A stretch of 64,000 nt of DNA from positions 1,100,455 through 1,164,454 of the forward strand of contig NZ_AHBZ03000027.1 of assembly GCF_000238375.3 (NCBI RefSeq), in the 5' to 3' direction. Below are positions 1 through 8,294 of the stretch, piece by piece (positions within the stretch are counted from its first letter, which is position 1; every line of letters starts with the position of its first letter). A program made the position numbers and the translations under genes. The stretch comes from Pseudoalteromonas citrea (GTDB lineage: Bacteria > Pseudomonadota > Gammaproteobacteria > Enterobacterales > Alteromonadaceae). The notes below the pieces were generated by a model that was not told the origin of the DNA, made no database searches, and saw only the letters and a program-made list of their open reading frames with translations.

Positions 1-1
1 A

Positions 2-1120
2 GCTGAACGCTTAGCAGGGTGTGTGCGAGCCTGCGATACAGTGTCACGGATGGGCGGTGATGAGTTCGTCTTATTACTCGATGCCATAGAAGATAAACGT
101 CATGTGCGTAAAGTTATAAAAAAAGTATTACAAAGTACGACTGGTGAATATGAACTCAAGGGCATTCAACTCGAAGTTTCATTGAGTGCTGGCATCGCCA
201 TATACCCTGATGACGGTGACAATGCTGAAACATTGATGAAACACGCTGATACAGCCATGTACCGAGCAAAAAAAGTAGCAAAAACCGACTTTCAGTTTTA
301 TAGCGCACGGTTAGATCATGAAGCTGAGCTGCGTGTAGAGATAGAAAGTGCCATTCATAAAGGCATTGAACATGACGAATTTCTGCCTTATTACCAACCG
401 ATTGTAAATGCGCAGAGTTTTGAACTGGAGAAATTGGAGATGCTGGCAAGGTGGCAACAAAAAGATCAACTAGTCACACCCGCACATTTTATTTCTATAG
501 CAGAAGACGCGAACAGTATTACACGATTAAGTCAGCAATTATTGAATAAAGCATTGCCTCAGTTTGCCAGATGGCTTTTGGTAAAACCTGATTTGATAAT
601 GAGCATCAATATATCGGTTTTGCAATTGAGTGAAGCTAACTTTGTTAATAGTTTTATAGAGTTAGTTGGTGATTTTGGCATACCGACCATCAATATAGAA
701 ATAGAAGTGACGGAGTCTTCATTGGTATCAAATATAGAGTCGATGCAAAAAACGTTGCTTCTATTACAAGAAATGGGGTTTGCGATCGCCATTGATGACT
801 TTGGTACTGGTTTCTCAAGTTTGAACTATTTAAAGCATTTGGCATTTGACACTATCAAAGTGGATCAATCCTTTGTTGATGATATTAGCGGTGGTAAAAG
901 CAATGGCGATTTAGCTGTTGTGATTGTCAATATGGCGCAAAGTCTGAACGTAAATTGTGTGGCAGAAGGCGTTGAAAATGCAATGCAGGCTAAAGTCCTT
1001 GCAGCCTGTGGTTGTCAGCAGTTACAAGGTTACTTTTTTTCACAACCGATTGACGCTCAAGCTGTGACGCTTTTAATAGAGCAAGGTAAGGTCATAAGCA
1101 CTGCTGCAAGCACTAAGTAG
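2..1120 (+). CDS. Diguanylate cyclase/phosphodiesterase (GGDEF-EAL), 5' end outside window
   Basis: C-terminal part of a cyclic-di-GMP turnover enzyme. The frame is already open at base 2 and reads AERLAGCVRACDTVSRMGG, so the gene starts before the window and the GTG at 23 is not a start. The GGDEF signature (RMGGDEFVLLL) is intact, followed by the usual SAGIAIYP and ADTAMYRAK segments. The EAL domain follows: the EAL triplet reads EML, with the catalytic glutamate kept. Also kept are an INIS segment, EVTESS, DDFGTGFSSL, IKVDQSF and VAEGVEN, so phosphodiesterase activity is plausible. Any N-terminal sensor domain lies outside the window. The next gene is convergent. Confidence 0.93.
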   Translation, partial: AERLAGCVRACDTVSRMGGDEFVLLLDAIEDKRHVRKVIKKVLQSTTGEYELKGIQLEVSLSAGIAIYPDDGDNAETLMKHADTAMYRAKKVAKTDFQFYSARLDHEAELRVEIESAIHKGIEHDEFLPYYQPIVNAQSFELEKLEMLARWQQKDQLVTPAHFISIAEDANSITRLSQQLLNKALPQFARWLLVKPDLIMSINISVLQLSEANFVNSFIELVGDFGIPTINIEIEVTESSLVSNIESMQKTLLLLQEMGFAIAIDDFGTGFSSLNYLKHLAFDTIKVDQSFVDDISGGKSNGDLAVVIVNMAQSLNVNCVAEGVENAMQAKVLAACGCQQLQGYFFSQPIDAQAVTLLIEQGKVISTAASTK

Positions 1121-1175
1121 TGTTTCTATTACTAATACGTATCGTTAAAGTGCGACTCACCTATTTGTTATATGT

Positions 1176-1550
1176 TTACTGTTGAGAAATAGCTTGTGCT
1201 ACACGCCACAATACACCACTTGGATCATATAAACAGAACTCACGTACCCCCCAAGGTTGGGTGGTTATGTCGGTCACTTTACAGCTAAAATCATGCTCCA
1301 GCTCTAGTGCCAGTATGTGCTGATACCAAGCATTGAGGTCAGGGACATGTAAATGCATCATGTAGTTTTCACAATGTTTGGGTTCATAAAAGTCTTGTAA
1401 TAAAAAAGAATAAGATTGATAACGAAAGGCGGCAATACCAGAATGCTCTGAAACCAATTCAAACCCGAGTGCTTGATAGTATTTTATAGATGACGAAAAG
1501 CATTTTGCAGGTACAAATGGCTGTATAGCTATCACATTTAAATTACTCAT
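1176..1550 (-). CDS. VOC superfamily protein (glyoxalase/bleomycin-resistance fold)
   Basis: A 124-residue protein with the beta-alpha-beta-beta-beta layout of vicinal-oxygen-chelate proteins. It opens with a VIAIQPFVPAKCFSSSIKYY segment typical of the fold, has a central MMHLHVPDLNAWY strand, and ends with EFCLYDPSGVLWRVAQ, which matches the usual closing DPxGxxxxxxQ pattern. The substrate cannot be told from sequence; many members of this small subgroup are uncharacterised. It is a single gene on the minus strand, convergent with the GGDEF-EAL gene and divergent from efpL. ATG start at 1550. Confidence 0.8.
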   Translation of the reverse strand: MSNLNVIAIQPFVPAKCFSSSIKYYQALGFELVSEHSGIAAFRYQSYSFLLQDFYEPKHCENYMMHLHVPDLNAWYQHILALELEHDFSCKVTDITTQPWGVREFCLYDPSGVLWRVAQAISQQ

Positions 1551-1776
1551 AAGATACGAGCCTAGATCATGGTGTATTTAGTATAAGGACGCGTGGCGTT
1601 GTGAAAAATTCAAACGTTTAAGCACGATGGGGTTTAATGTGTCCTTCTTAATTTAAGTTTAGTTCTGAGTAGTTTAAACTGCGGTTTCATTTTAAAGACG
1701 ACGTTTCTAGTTAAGATACTTGGCTAGCGCATCACTTCGTGATAGTTTTTCGCAAAAATAAATAAAGAGATAGACC

Positions 1777-2349
1777 ATGCCAAAGGCCAGTGAAATAAAA
1801 AAACATGCAGCGGTTGAATACAATAATCGCGTGATGATTGTTAGAGATATTGAACGTTCGGTACCGCAAGGACGTTCAGGTGGTAGTTTATACCGCATGC
1901 GTATGTACGATGTGGTAAATGGCGGTAAAGTTGACGAGACATTCAAAGCCGATGAAATGTTAACGCTCGCTGATTTGATTCGTCGCCCGGTTGTGTTTTC
2001 ATACATTGATGGTGATGAATATGTATTTATGGATGAAGAAGATTACACACCGTATAACTTAAATAAATCGTCAATTGAAGAGCAGGTGTTATTTGTAAGT
2101 GAAGATACCAAAGGTTTACTTGCTGTAATCGTAGAGGGTAGCCCAGTTTCAATCGATTTACCGTCAAGTGTTGAGCTTGTCATTGAAGAGACAGCCCCTT
2201 CAATTAAAGGTGCGTCAGCAAGCGCCCGTACAAAACCAGCCACCTTGTCTACAGGTCTAACAGTACAAGTACCAGAGCACATTTCTACTGGAGACAGAAT
2301 CAAAATCAACACCGATGAGAAAAAGTTCATGGGTCGTGCGGATAATTAA
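1777..2349 (+). CDS. efpL: Elongation factor P-like protein EfpL (YeiP)
   Basis: 190 residues, the normal length for an EF-P paralogue of the YeiP/EfpL type. Domain I carries the loop that reaches the peptidyl-transferase centre, here [14 protein letters not shown] around residues 30-43, in place of the lysine or arginine loop of canonical EF-P. The middle OB domain includes [20 protein letters not shown], and the C-terminal OB domain ends [22 protein letters not shown]-family proteins help ribosomes through polyproline and related stalls. The ATG follows an AAGAGA-type ribosome site. No partner genes are linked. Confidence 0.95.
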   Translation: MPKASEIKKHAAVEYNNRVMIVRDIERSVPQGRSGGSLYRMRMYDVVNGGKVDETFKADEMLTLADLIRRPVVFSYIDGDEYVFMDEEDYTPYNLNKSSIEEQVLFVSEDTKGLLAVIVEGSPVSIDLPSSVELVIEETAPSIKGASASARTKPATLSTGLTVQVPEHISTGDRIKINTDEKKFMGRADN

Positions 2350-2367
2350 TCGTTAGCGAACTAAAAG

Positions 2368-2390
2368 CAAGCTGCATATTAAGCAGCTTG
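2368..2390 (+). terminator. Hairpin after efpL
   Basis: Arms CAAGCTGC and GCAGCTTG enclose a 7-nt loop 18 bases after the efpL stop. Only a weak T-rich run follows, so termination is likely but not certain. Confidence 0.45.
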
Positions 2391-2497
2391 TATATTCAAG
2401 AGAAGTTCATTATTGGCCAACATAACTCAGGTTTATATAACTCTGTTATAGTTTTTTATTATTTGAGGCCAGTATAAGATTTAGAAGGAGTTGTGGT

Positions 2498-3223
2498 GTG
2501 AGTAAATGGCTGAGTGTGAGTAATGAACACGCTAAAAAAACACTGATCTGTTTTCCTTATGCAGGCGGTGGGACAAACATTTATTCAGGCTGGAAAACGC
2601 GTTTGCCTGATGATGTTCGACTGGTTATGGTAGAGCCACCCGGAAGAGGTCGTCACTTTGGTGAACCTGCCATTGATGATATGAACAAATTGGTGAGCGA
2701 ATTACAACAGTATGTAGACCCTTACATGCAAGGTGAGTATGTTTTATACGGACATAGTTTAGGCAGTCGAGTTGCTTTTGAAGTGTTACGTCAAGCATTA
2801 GAGCGAGGCTTACCTTGTGCCAAGCATTTCTTTGCATCAGGCAGTGCCAGCCCGACTTACTGTGGTCTAAAAAAGCCACTTTATGATTTACCGTCGGTGG
2901 ATTTTCGTGCGGAATTAGCTGAGCTAAACGGCACACCAAAAGAGATATTGGCCCATGATGAGCTTATGGACTTGTTTGAACCCATGCTTAGAGCTGATTT
3001 TAAATTGGCAGATACGTACAGGTATGACCTGCCACTCACGTTCCCATGTAATGTGAGCGTGTTTGCAGGTAAAGATGATACTATTTTGGAAGAACATGCG
3101 CGCCATTGGTTAAGCTTTTTTGAATCGGGTGATTTTACTTGGTTTGAAGGTGGGCATTTCTTTATTAACGACTGCACCACCGAAATTGTTGACAAAGTAA
3201 GCACAAGGTTAGCGCTGATATAG
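2498..3223 (+). CDS. Type II thioesterase-like alpha/beta hydrolase
   Basis: 241 residues in the family of stand-alone thioesterases that serve peptide or polyketide assembly lines (GrsT/TesA type). It opens with TLICFPYAGGG, has the nucleophile elbow GHSLGS with Ser87, an aspartate in VFAGKDD and a histidine in FEGGHFFI, so the triad is complete. The start is GTG at 2498, set by AAGGAG at 2485-2490; no earlier in-frame start has such a site. No NRPS or PKS module is in the window. About 95 bases downstream on the same strand lies a small peptide gene that looks like a RiPP precursor, so the pair may be cotranscribed. The substrate is unknown. Confidence 0.85.
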   Translation: MSKWLSVSNEHAKKTLICFPYAGGGTNIYSGWKTRLPDDVRLVMVEPPGRGRHFGEPAIDDMNKLVSELQQYVDPYMQGEYVLYGHSLGSRVAFEVLRQALERGLPCAKHFFASGSASPTYCGLKKPLYDLPSVDFRAELAELNGTPKEILAHDELMDLFEPMLRADFKLADTYRYDLPLTFPCNVSVFAGKDDTILEEHARHWLSFFESGDFTWFEGGHFFINDCTTEIVDKVSTRLALI

Positions 3224-3318
3224 GCCTATGCATTCGTGTGTTTATTGAGCTTTTTTATTGACTTGCCACTGATGTTTGCTAACGTTGTTTTGACTAAAAA
3301 ACAAACGAAAGGACAGTC

Positions 3319-3492
3319 ATGAAACTTAAGTTAGCACTCAAAAAGAAACAGTTAAAAGCGTTGTCAGATAATAATTCTGTTGCCTTAAAGCAAACCATAC
3401 ATGTTGCGGGTGGAAAAATGGATCCTCCTTCTTTTGCGTGTGATACCGGTTATTTTATATGTGGCGGTGACTCTATTATCAAAGTTAATTAG
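3319..3492 (+). CDS. Putative RiPP/bacteriocin-type precursor peptide, 57 aa
   Basis: A 57-codon gene with a good ribosome site (AAAGGA at 3308-3313) and an ATG at 3319. The N-terminus is lysine-rich and amphipathic (MKLKLALKKKQLKALS), like leader peptides of small 'class I lanthipeptide-like' precursors in Gram-negative bacteria. It is followed by a double-glycine-type site HVAGG at residues 28-32. The remaining 25 residues are short, contain two cysteines (Cys41 and Cys48), several Ser/Thr, and a CDTGYFICGG core. A strong terminator follows at once. No LanB/LanC, radical-SAM or peptidase/ABC exporter gene is nearby, so the maturation enzyme, if any, is elsewhere. It could also be a small secreted peptide of another kind. 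Confidence 0.6.
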   Translation: MKLKLALKKKQLKALSDNNSVALKQTIHVAGGKMDPPSFACDTGYFICGGDSIIKVN

Positions 3493-3532
3493 CCCGAGAA
3501 TACCGTGTTACAGTAAACACATATTCATATTT

Positions 3533-3562
3533 AAAAAGCAGCATTTTATAATGCTGCTTTTT
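3533..3562. terminator. Bidirectional rho-independent terminator
   Basis: Arms AAAAAGCAGCATT and AATGCTGCTTTTT with a 4-nt loop. The A-run and T-run on either side make it usable by the peptide gene (+) and by the heme transporter operon (-), which ends at 3601. Confidence 0.85.
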
Positions 3563-3600
3563 GTTGCCTAGCGTTATGAGTAAGCCTTAGGCAGCTTGAA

Positions 3601-4395
3601 CTATTGTATCGCGCTATGTGCAATATTAAGACTCGGTAAGTGATCTGCTTGTTGCGATAGCTGCGCATCGATCTGATATGTTTTTTGTAGCTGTGCACGG
3701 TTTAGTATGTCTGCTGGTTTACCCATTGCGACGACTTTGCCCTTTTCGAGCATAGTAATTTCGTCGGCAAAGCTCGCTGCTAGTGCTAAATCATGTACCA
3801 CTGCAATCACAGCTGCGCCTTGATCCGCAATGTCGCGTGCTAATTTCATAACTTGATATTGATGGTATAAATCAAGGCTAGCAGTGGGTTCATCTATCAG
3901 TAAATAGCAAGGTTTCTTTTGTGCCAGTGCTGGCAATAATTGACATAGCACTCGGGCAAACTGAACGCGCTGTTTTTCTCCTCCAGACAATAATGTAAAT
4001 GACTTATTGGCAAGTTTGGTCACGTTTAATGTATCAAGTGCTTGCTTTGAGTATGACAGTAATTGCTCATAAGGTACGTGTTCGTTATGAACAAAGTGCG
4101 ACATATCGACAATCTCTTGTACTGTAAAAGGAAAGTCACAGTCATAGTTTTGCGTAAGTACTGCGCGACACTGGGCAAGTTCTGTCGGCTGGTAGTCATT
4201 CATGCATTTGCTCTGGTAGGTAATGTTACCCGAATACAAGGGTACATCGGCACATAGTGCTTTTAGTAAAGTAGACTTACCTGCACCATTTGGCCCAATC
4301 ACCACATGTAATTGCCCGCATTCAACTGTGAGCTCCGTCTCATTAAGCAATGTATTACTACCAACTTTCACACAGATGTTTTTTGCTTGTAACAT
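3601..4395 (-). CDS. hmuV: Heme ABC transporter ATP-binding protein HmuV
   Basis: 264-residue ATPase of a heme/siderophore importer. Walker A GPNGAGKS lies at residues 34-41, the signature LSGGEKQR begins at about 136, and Walker B LLIDEP is at 165-170, followed by a switch histidine in VVHDLALA. It is last in the hmuT-hmuU-hmuV operon; its ATG lies 2 bases after the end of hmuU. It acts at the cytoplasmic face, driving heme through HmuU. The assignment to heme rather than a siderophore rests on its neighbours: a dedicated TonB system and a HemS-type protein. Confidence 0.92.
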   Translation of the reverse strand: MLQAKNICVKVGSNTLLNETELTVECGQLHVVIGPNGAGKSTLLKALCADVPLYSGNITYQSKCMNDYQPTELAQCRAVLTQNYDCDFPFTVQEIVDMSHFVHNEHVPYEQLLSYSKQALDTLNVTKLANKSFTLLSGGEKQRVQFARVLCQLLPALAQKKPCYLLIDEPTASLDLYHQYQVMKLARDIADQGAAVIAVVHDLALAASFADEITMLEKGKVVAMGKPADILNRAQLQKTYQIDAQLSQQADHLPSLNIAHSAIQ

Positions 4396-4397
4396 TT

Positions 4398-5453
4398 TTA
4401 AAAGCCTCGAGATTGATATGTTTTAAGTAACATAACTAAAAAGAATGGCCCGCCGATGGCGCTGGTGATTAACCCAATGGGCAGTTCTGAGGGGAGAATT
4501 AATGTGCGGGCAAGGATGTCTGCAAGGCTTAATAGAATCGCGCCACCGAGTATCGATGCTGGCATTAGGTAGCGATGATCTGGGCCCATTAATAAACGCA
4601 TGATATGCGGTACAATAAACCCAACGAAGCCAATCATACCGGTAAGTGAAACTGATGCCCCAATACAGAGCGCGGTATAAATGAAAGCCTGCTTTTTTAA
4701 GGCAGTGACGTTAACGCCTAGATGCCTGGCCTGTTGTTCACCCAGCAAATAAATATTCAGTGGTTTCGCCATTTTGAAAAAGAAAAGGCAACATACACTG
4801 ATTACCACAAGCGAAGGGATGATCATTTTAAAGTTATTTCCCGCGAGAGAGCCCATTCCCCAAAACGTTAGATCACGTAACTCGGCATCACTACTAATGA
4901 GCGTTAATATACCGATAAATGCACTTACGATGGCATTGATGGCAATGCCCGCAAGTAATAAACTAATAATTGTAAATTGATTCCCTTGGCTAGACAGTTT
5001 ATAAATCAGGGTACAAATGACTAAACAGCCTAAAAAAGCCCCTATTGGCACAGCGTAAATACCATAAGACTCACTGAAGGTACTGAGTAAGCTATTGCCC
5101 AGTACAATGGTGGCGATTGCCCCCAATGCTGCGCCGCTGGTTATACCGATTAACCCGGGGTCCGCGAGTGGGTTTCGAAATATGGCTTGCATTGCAGCCC
5201 CACTTGCCGCGAGTCCTGCGCCGACGGCCATGGTAAGTACCAGCCGAGGTAAGCGAATTTCCCAGATGACAGCATTCTGTAGTGAATTAGCCTCTTTATA
5301 GCTTAGAATATCGACCAATTGACTTAAGCTGATATCTACACCGCCAATTGCTAAGGAAATTAACCCGATCATGAAACACACTATAAGCAAACCGCTAACT
5401 AACATGCGCTTAGCAGATCCAACAGGTATAAATGACTGGCTAAGAGCAAGCAT
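4398..5453 (-). CDS. hmuU: Heme ABC transporter permease HmuU (FecCD family)
   Basis: 351 residues with about nine or ten hydrophobic segments. Typical FecCD features are ISLSQLVDIL near the start, IRLPRLVLTMAVGAGLAASG, FRNPLADPGLIGITSGAALG, and the late GFVGFIVPHIMRLLMGPDH motif that contacts the ATPase. Forms the inner-membrane channel, usually as a dimer, with HmuV. The ATG overlaps the stop of hmuT by one base (TAATG), so the genes are translationally coupled. Confidence 0.93.
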   Translation of the reverse strand: MLALSQSFIPVGSAKRMLVSGLLIVCFMIGLISLAIGGVDISLSQLVDILSYKEANSLQNAVIWEIRLPRLVLTMAVGAGLAASGAAMQAIFRNPLADPGLIGITSGAALGAIATIVLGNSLLSTFSESYGIYAVPIGAFLGCLVICTLIYKLSSQGNQFTIISLLLAGIAINAIVSAFIGILTLISSDAELRDLTFWGMGSLAGNNFKMIIPSLVVISVCCLFFFKMAKPLNIYLLGEQQARHLGVNVTALKKQAFIYTALCIGASVSLTGMIGFVGFIVPHIMRLLMGPDHRYLMPASILGGAILLSLADILARTLILPSELPIGLITSAIGGPFFLVMLLKTYQSRGF

Positions 5454-6376
5454 TATAACGCCTTTTTATCTGATGTTTGTGCCGCCCGCAAACGATAACT
5501 TTTAGGGTAGGAAACACCTGAATGAATGGCTTTTGCAAGTTCGGTGACAGCTTGCGGAGTTCTTGGGCTCATACCCAGTAAGTAGGAACCATTAAAGGTG
5601 AGCACCTTGTTATTTTTAACCGCGTTAGAGTATTTAAAATGCGGTATCTTCGCGACATCAAGGCTTTGGCTTTTACCGTGACGACCCATAGTAATAATAA
5701 CGTCTGGATTAGTTGCTATTGCAGCCTCGGTTGAAAGGGGTTTCCACCCTGAAAAATGGGCGCTTGCAACATTATGACCACCTGCTGCTTTAATAACATC
5801 GTGTGCCGATGTGTCACTGCCTGCAACCAGAGGTTGTCCTGCTTTTAAGCTTAATACAAACAATACATTCGGCTTTGTTGTTGCCTGAGATAAAATGTGC
5901 GCCAATGCTTTGCGATCGGTTTGGATATAGGCGTTTAAGTCTCGCCCTTTTTGCTCGACATTAAGTAACTTAGCAACTTTAGAAATCTTCTTCTCAATAG
6001 CAAAAAAATGATCATTTTCTGAAAATATGTGTGTATTCAGGCCGATATTCTTGAGTTGTTGTATTACTTTATCTGGACCTGAGTCCGCTTCTCCTAACAA
6101 TAAGTCTGGGTTTAAAGACAATACGCCTTCTACATTAATATTACGTACATAGCCGACTTGGGCTTTTTCAGTAGCTTGTGCCGGAAATACACTGGTGCTA
6201 TCAACCCCAACGATCCGGCTTTGCTCGCCTAAGGCGTAAATGATTTCAGTGATTGACCCACCAGACACAACAATCCGCTCATAATTTGATTTCGCGTTAG
6301 CCGATGGGTTGAGTAAAAATACACATAGTAAAGAGATAGATAAAACAAAATGACTAGACCAAGGTTTAACTTTCAT
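5453..6376 (-). CDS. hmuT: Heme-binding periplasmic protein HmuT
   Basis: 307-residue substrate-binding protein of the TroA/BtuF fold. The reading frame stays open to 6601, but the true start is the ATG at 6376, which opens a signal peptide (MKVKPWSSHFVLSISLLCVF, cleavage near ANA-KS). Any longer form would run through the Fur-box region and the divergent tonB start. Family features include IVVSGGSITEIIYALGEQ, VGYVRNINVEGVLSLNPDLL, PLVAGSDTSAHDVIKAAGG and NVASAHFSGWKPLSTEA. Captures heme in the periplasm and delivers it to HmuUV. First gene of the leftward arm. Confidence 0.92.
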   Translation of the reverse strand: MKVKPWSSHFVLSISLLCVFLLNPSANAKSNYERIVVSGGSITEIIYALGEQSRIVGVDSTSVFPAQATEKAQVGYVRNINVEGVLSLNPDLLLGEADSGPDKVIQQLKNIGLNTHIFSENDHFFAIEKKISKVAKLLNVEQKGRDLNAYIQTDRKALAHILSQATTKPNVLFVLSLKAGQPLVAGSDTSAHDVIKAAGGHNVASAHFSGWKPLSTEAAIATNPDVIITMGRHGKSQSLDVAKIPHFKYSNAVKNNKVLTFNGSYLLGMSPRTPQAVTELAKAIHSGVSYPKSYRLRAAQTSDKKAL

Positions 6377-6399
6377 AACAATTCCAAAGTTGCTATTAT

Positions 6400-6430
6400 A
6401 ATAATGAGAATAATAACAGTTATCATTATT
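6400..6430. promoter_or_regulatory. Fur-box-like operator between hmuT and tonB
   Basis: In the 64-bp divergent gap two overlapping 19-mers resemble the Fur consensus built from GATAAT hexamers: AATAATGAGAATAATAACA on the plus strand (13 of 19 by eye) and, on the minus strand, AATAATGATAACTGTTATT (14 of 19). One site region could repress both heme-uptake arms when iron is plentiful. Inference from consensus and position. Confidence 0.7.
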
Positions 6431-6440
6431 AGTAATCAAT

Positions 6441-7199
6441 ATGAAGATTTTAACCTGTACAAGTATTTCAATTTTGGCCCACAGTTTATTTTGGCTGGCT
6501 ATGGAACCAGAACCCCCACATTTTAATGGTGGCAATGTTGCCGATATTGTTGCTTTAAAAGTTAAAATACAGCAAGTTGCAATGAAGCAAAAAGAAAACA
6601 CTCTGGTGCAGAATGTGCCACTTACGGCGTCTAATGAGGCTTTATTTGATGGTAAAAAACAACAGTTAATTACAGTAAAAAAATCAAAAAAAACTGAAGT
6701 ATTAACTGATAAAAAGGCTGTTCAGCAAACAAATGTTCTGCCTTTGCCTCAAAAAACACTGGATCCTATACCGCAGAAAAATGACAAGCCAATAACCCCT
6801 GATTTGGTAAACCCTGAACAACCGCAGGTTGCAGCCCTTGCGTCAGACACATCAGAAGCTGTGTCCTCAAGTGCCCCTTTAGTTACAGAACAACATAGCA
6901 TGAGTGATGAACTGGTTCACGTCAGTGCTCCTCCCTTATTCAAAGCTCCTCGGCCATTACTAAAATACCCACTGCGGGCTAAGCGCAGAGGCCAGCAAGG
7001 TGTCACGGTTGTTTCAATTGAGCTCAATAAACAAGGTGCCATAGTCGCTGTTGATATTGTGAAAAGCAGTGGTTTTGCTGCATTGGATAAAGCGGCATTA
7101 AATAACGTAAAACAGTGGCAGTTTTATGCTGTTGAGCAACATGGGCATGCGATTAACGCGAAGTTTACCGTGCCTGTTGAGTTTAGCCTTACAAGTTAA
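6441..7199 (+). CDS. tonB: Energy transducer TonB (heme-dedicated)
   Basis: 252 residues. A short cytoplasmic N-terminus leads into a hydrophobic anchor (ISILAHSLFWLAM), then a long polar and proline-rich spacer (LPLPQKTLDPIPQKNDKP and following), and a C-terminal TonB domain from about residue 165 with LLKYPLRAKRRGQQG, VVSIELNKQG and the closing FTVPVEFSLTS. It spans the periplasm and passes proton-motive energy from ExbBD to the outer-membrane receptor encoded three genes on. ATG at 6441 sits directly after the Fur-box-like region. Confidence 0.92.
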   Translation: MKILTCTSISILAHSLFWLAMEPEPPHFNGGNVADIVALKVKIQQVAMKQKENTLVQNVPLTASNEALFDGKKQQLITVKKSKKTEVLTDKKAVQQTNVLPLPQKTLDPIPQKNDKPITPDLVNPEQPQVAALASDTSEAVSSSAPLVTEQHSMSDELVHVSAPPLFKAPRPLLKYPLRAKRRGQQGVTVVSIELNKQGAIVAVDIVKSSGFAALDKAALNNVKQWQFYAVEQHGHAINAKFTVPVEFSLTS

Positions 7200-7222
7200 C
7201 CACCTCTATTTGGAAAGTAATA

Positions 7223-7729
7223 ATGAATGAAGTAATCACGCAACTGGGAATGATGAAATGGCCATTTCTGTGCTTATCATCTTTGGCATTAACATTGATT
7301 TTGGAAAGGATTTGGGTGCTATCGGAGGGATTTATTAAGCTAAAAAACAGTAAAGTATTGCTTGCTCAAATACCTTTACACCCCGAAACATTACAGCTTT
7401 TTATCCAGCGCTACGTGGTGCAGTGGCGAAAACGACTCGCCTTGATCAGTTTAATTGGTATGTTAAGCCCTTTATTGGGGCTATTTGGCACGGTATGGGG
7501 GTTAGTGGTGATGTTTAGGGATATAGCACACTCTCAACAAGCGGTAACACCGGCTTTATTAGCTGATGGGCTATGGGGGGCAATGTATTCTACGGTCGTG
7601 GGGTTAGCAATTGCGATCCCTTGTATTTTTTCTCATGGTTTATGCCAAGCGCTGGCGGGGTATATGCAAACAGAGTTGACACTATTTGCAAATGAGCGCG
7701 TATCAAATATGCAGGTACAACATGCTTGA
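7223..7729 (+). CDS. exbB: ExbB/TolQ-type proton channel subunit
   Basis: 168 residues, at the short end for ExbB. Three hydrophobic segments are visible: WPFLCLSSLALTLILERIWV, then LALISLIGMLSPLLGLFGTVWG, then an alanine- and glycine-rich AMYSTVVGLAIAIPCIFSHG. The GLFGTVWG and ADGLWGAMYSTVVGLAIAIP segments are hallmarks of the MotA/TolQ/ExbB family. It forms the inner-membrane pentamer that energises TonB. Ribosome site GGAAAG precedes the ATG. Its last 8 bases overlap exbD. Confidence 0.92.
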   Translation: MNEVITQLGMMKWPFLCLSSLALTLILERIWVLSEGFIKLKNSKVLLAQIPLHPETLQLFIQRYVVQWRKRLALISLIGMLSPLLGLFGTVWGLVVMFRDIAHSQQAVTPALLADGLWGAMYSTVVGLAIAIPCIFSHGLCQALAGYMQTELTLFANERVSNMQVQHA

Positions 7730-8135
7730 ACTTCCGCACAACACGAACGACTCGCTATTACCTGATCTGACCGCCTTACTTGATGTTCTATTTATTGTAT
7801 TGGTATTTTTGTTATTAAGTGTGGCAGTACAAGTGAATGTGTTGGAAGTATCGTTACCCGACTCAGGCGAGCAAGGGGAGGTAGTTTCAGAGCAGTCCCC
7901 TCAAGTATTGAGCCTCATGTATGATGGTACGGCGGTAAGTTATGCGCTAGACGAGCAGCCTTTTAGTACCCGTGAAACCTTAATGCAAGCTGTGTCACAC
8001 ATAGCAAAAGAAAAGCCGCTGTTTATTGCCATTGATAAACAATCCCCCAGTGAAGAGCTGGTGAGGTTATTGGCAGATCTGAGTCAACAAAACCGCCAAA
8101 TTGCAAATATACTTATTGAGCGCAAACAAAAATAG
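7722..8135 (+). CDS. exbD: ExbD/TolR-type protein
   Basis: 137 residues. The start is the ATG at 7722 inside the exbB end (overlap ATGCTTGA), giving MLELPHNTNDSLLPDLTALL, a normal short cytoplasmic tail with the aspartate-rich PDLTALLDV motif before a single membrane helix (LFIVLVFLLLSVAVQV). The periplasmic domain continues VNVLEVSLPDSGEQ and ends ANILIERKQK. The membrane aspartate expected for proton flow is present (LLDVLF). Partner of ExbB and TonB. Confidence 0.92.
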   Translation: MLELPHNTNDSLLPDLTALLDVLFIVLVFLLLSVAVQVNVLEVSLPDSGEQGEVVSEQSPQVLSLMYDGTAVSYALDEQPFSTRETLMQAVSHIAKEKPLFIAIDKQSPSEELVRLLADLSQQNRQIANILIERKQK

Positions 8136-8294
8136 TTATCATTTGTGTTTCTGTTGTTGTATTATGCGCCACAAGTTAAAACCGCACATTTCAGTATGGA
8201 GTTAACACCATTATTTTTGGTGAAGGAACTGAGTTAAATGGGGCACTGAAAGTACGGTTTGTTTTTGCTATTAAATAATAATCTGGAGTACCCC

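Noticed and set aside
23-25. GTG as start of the GGDEF-EAL gene
   Set aside because: The frame is open upstream to base 2 and reads conserved GGDEF sequence, so the gene starts outside the window.
6377-6601. N-terminal extension of HmuT
   Set aside because: It would cross the Fur-like region and the divergent tonB start; the ATG at 6376 begins a clear signal peptide.
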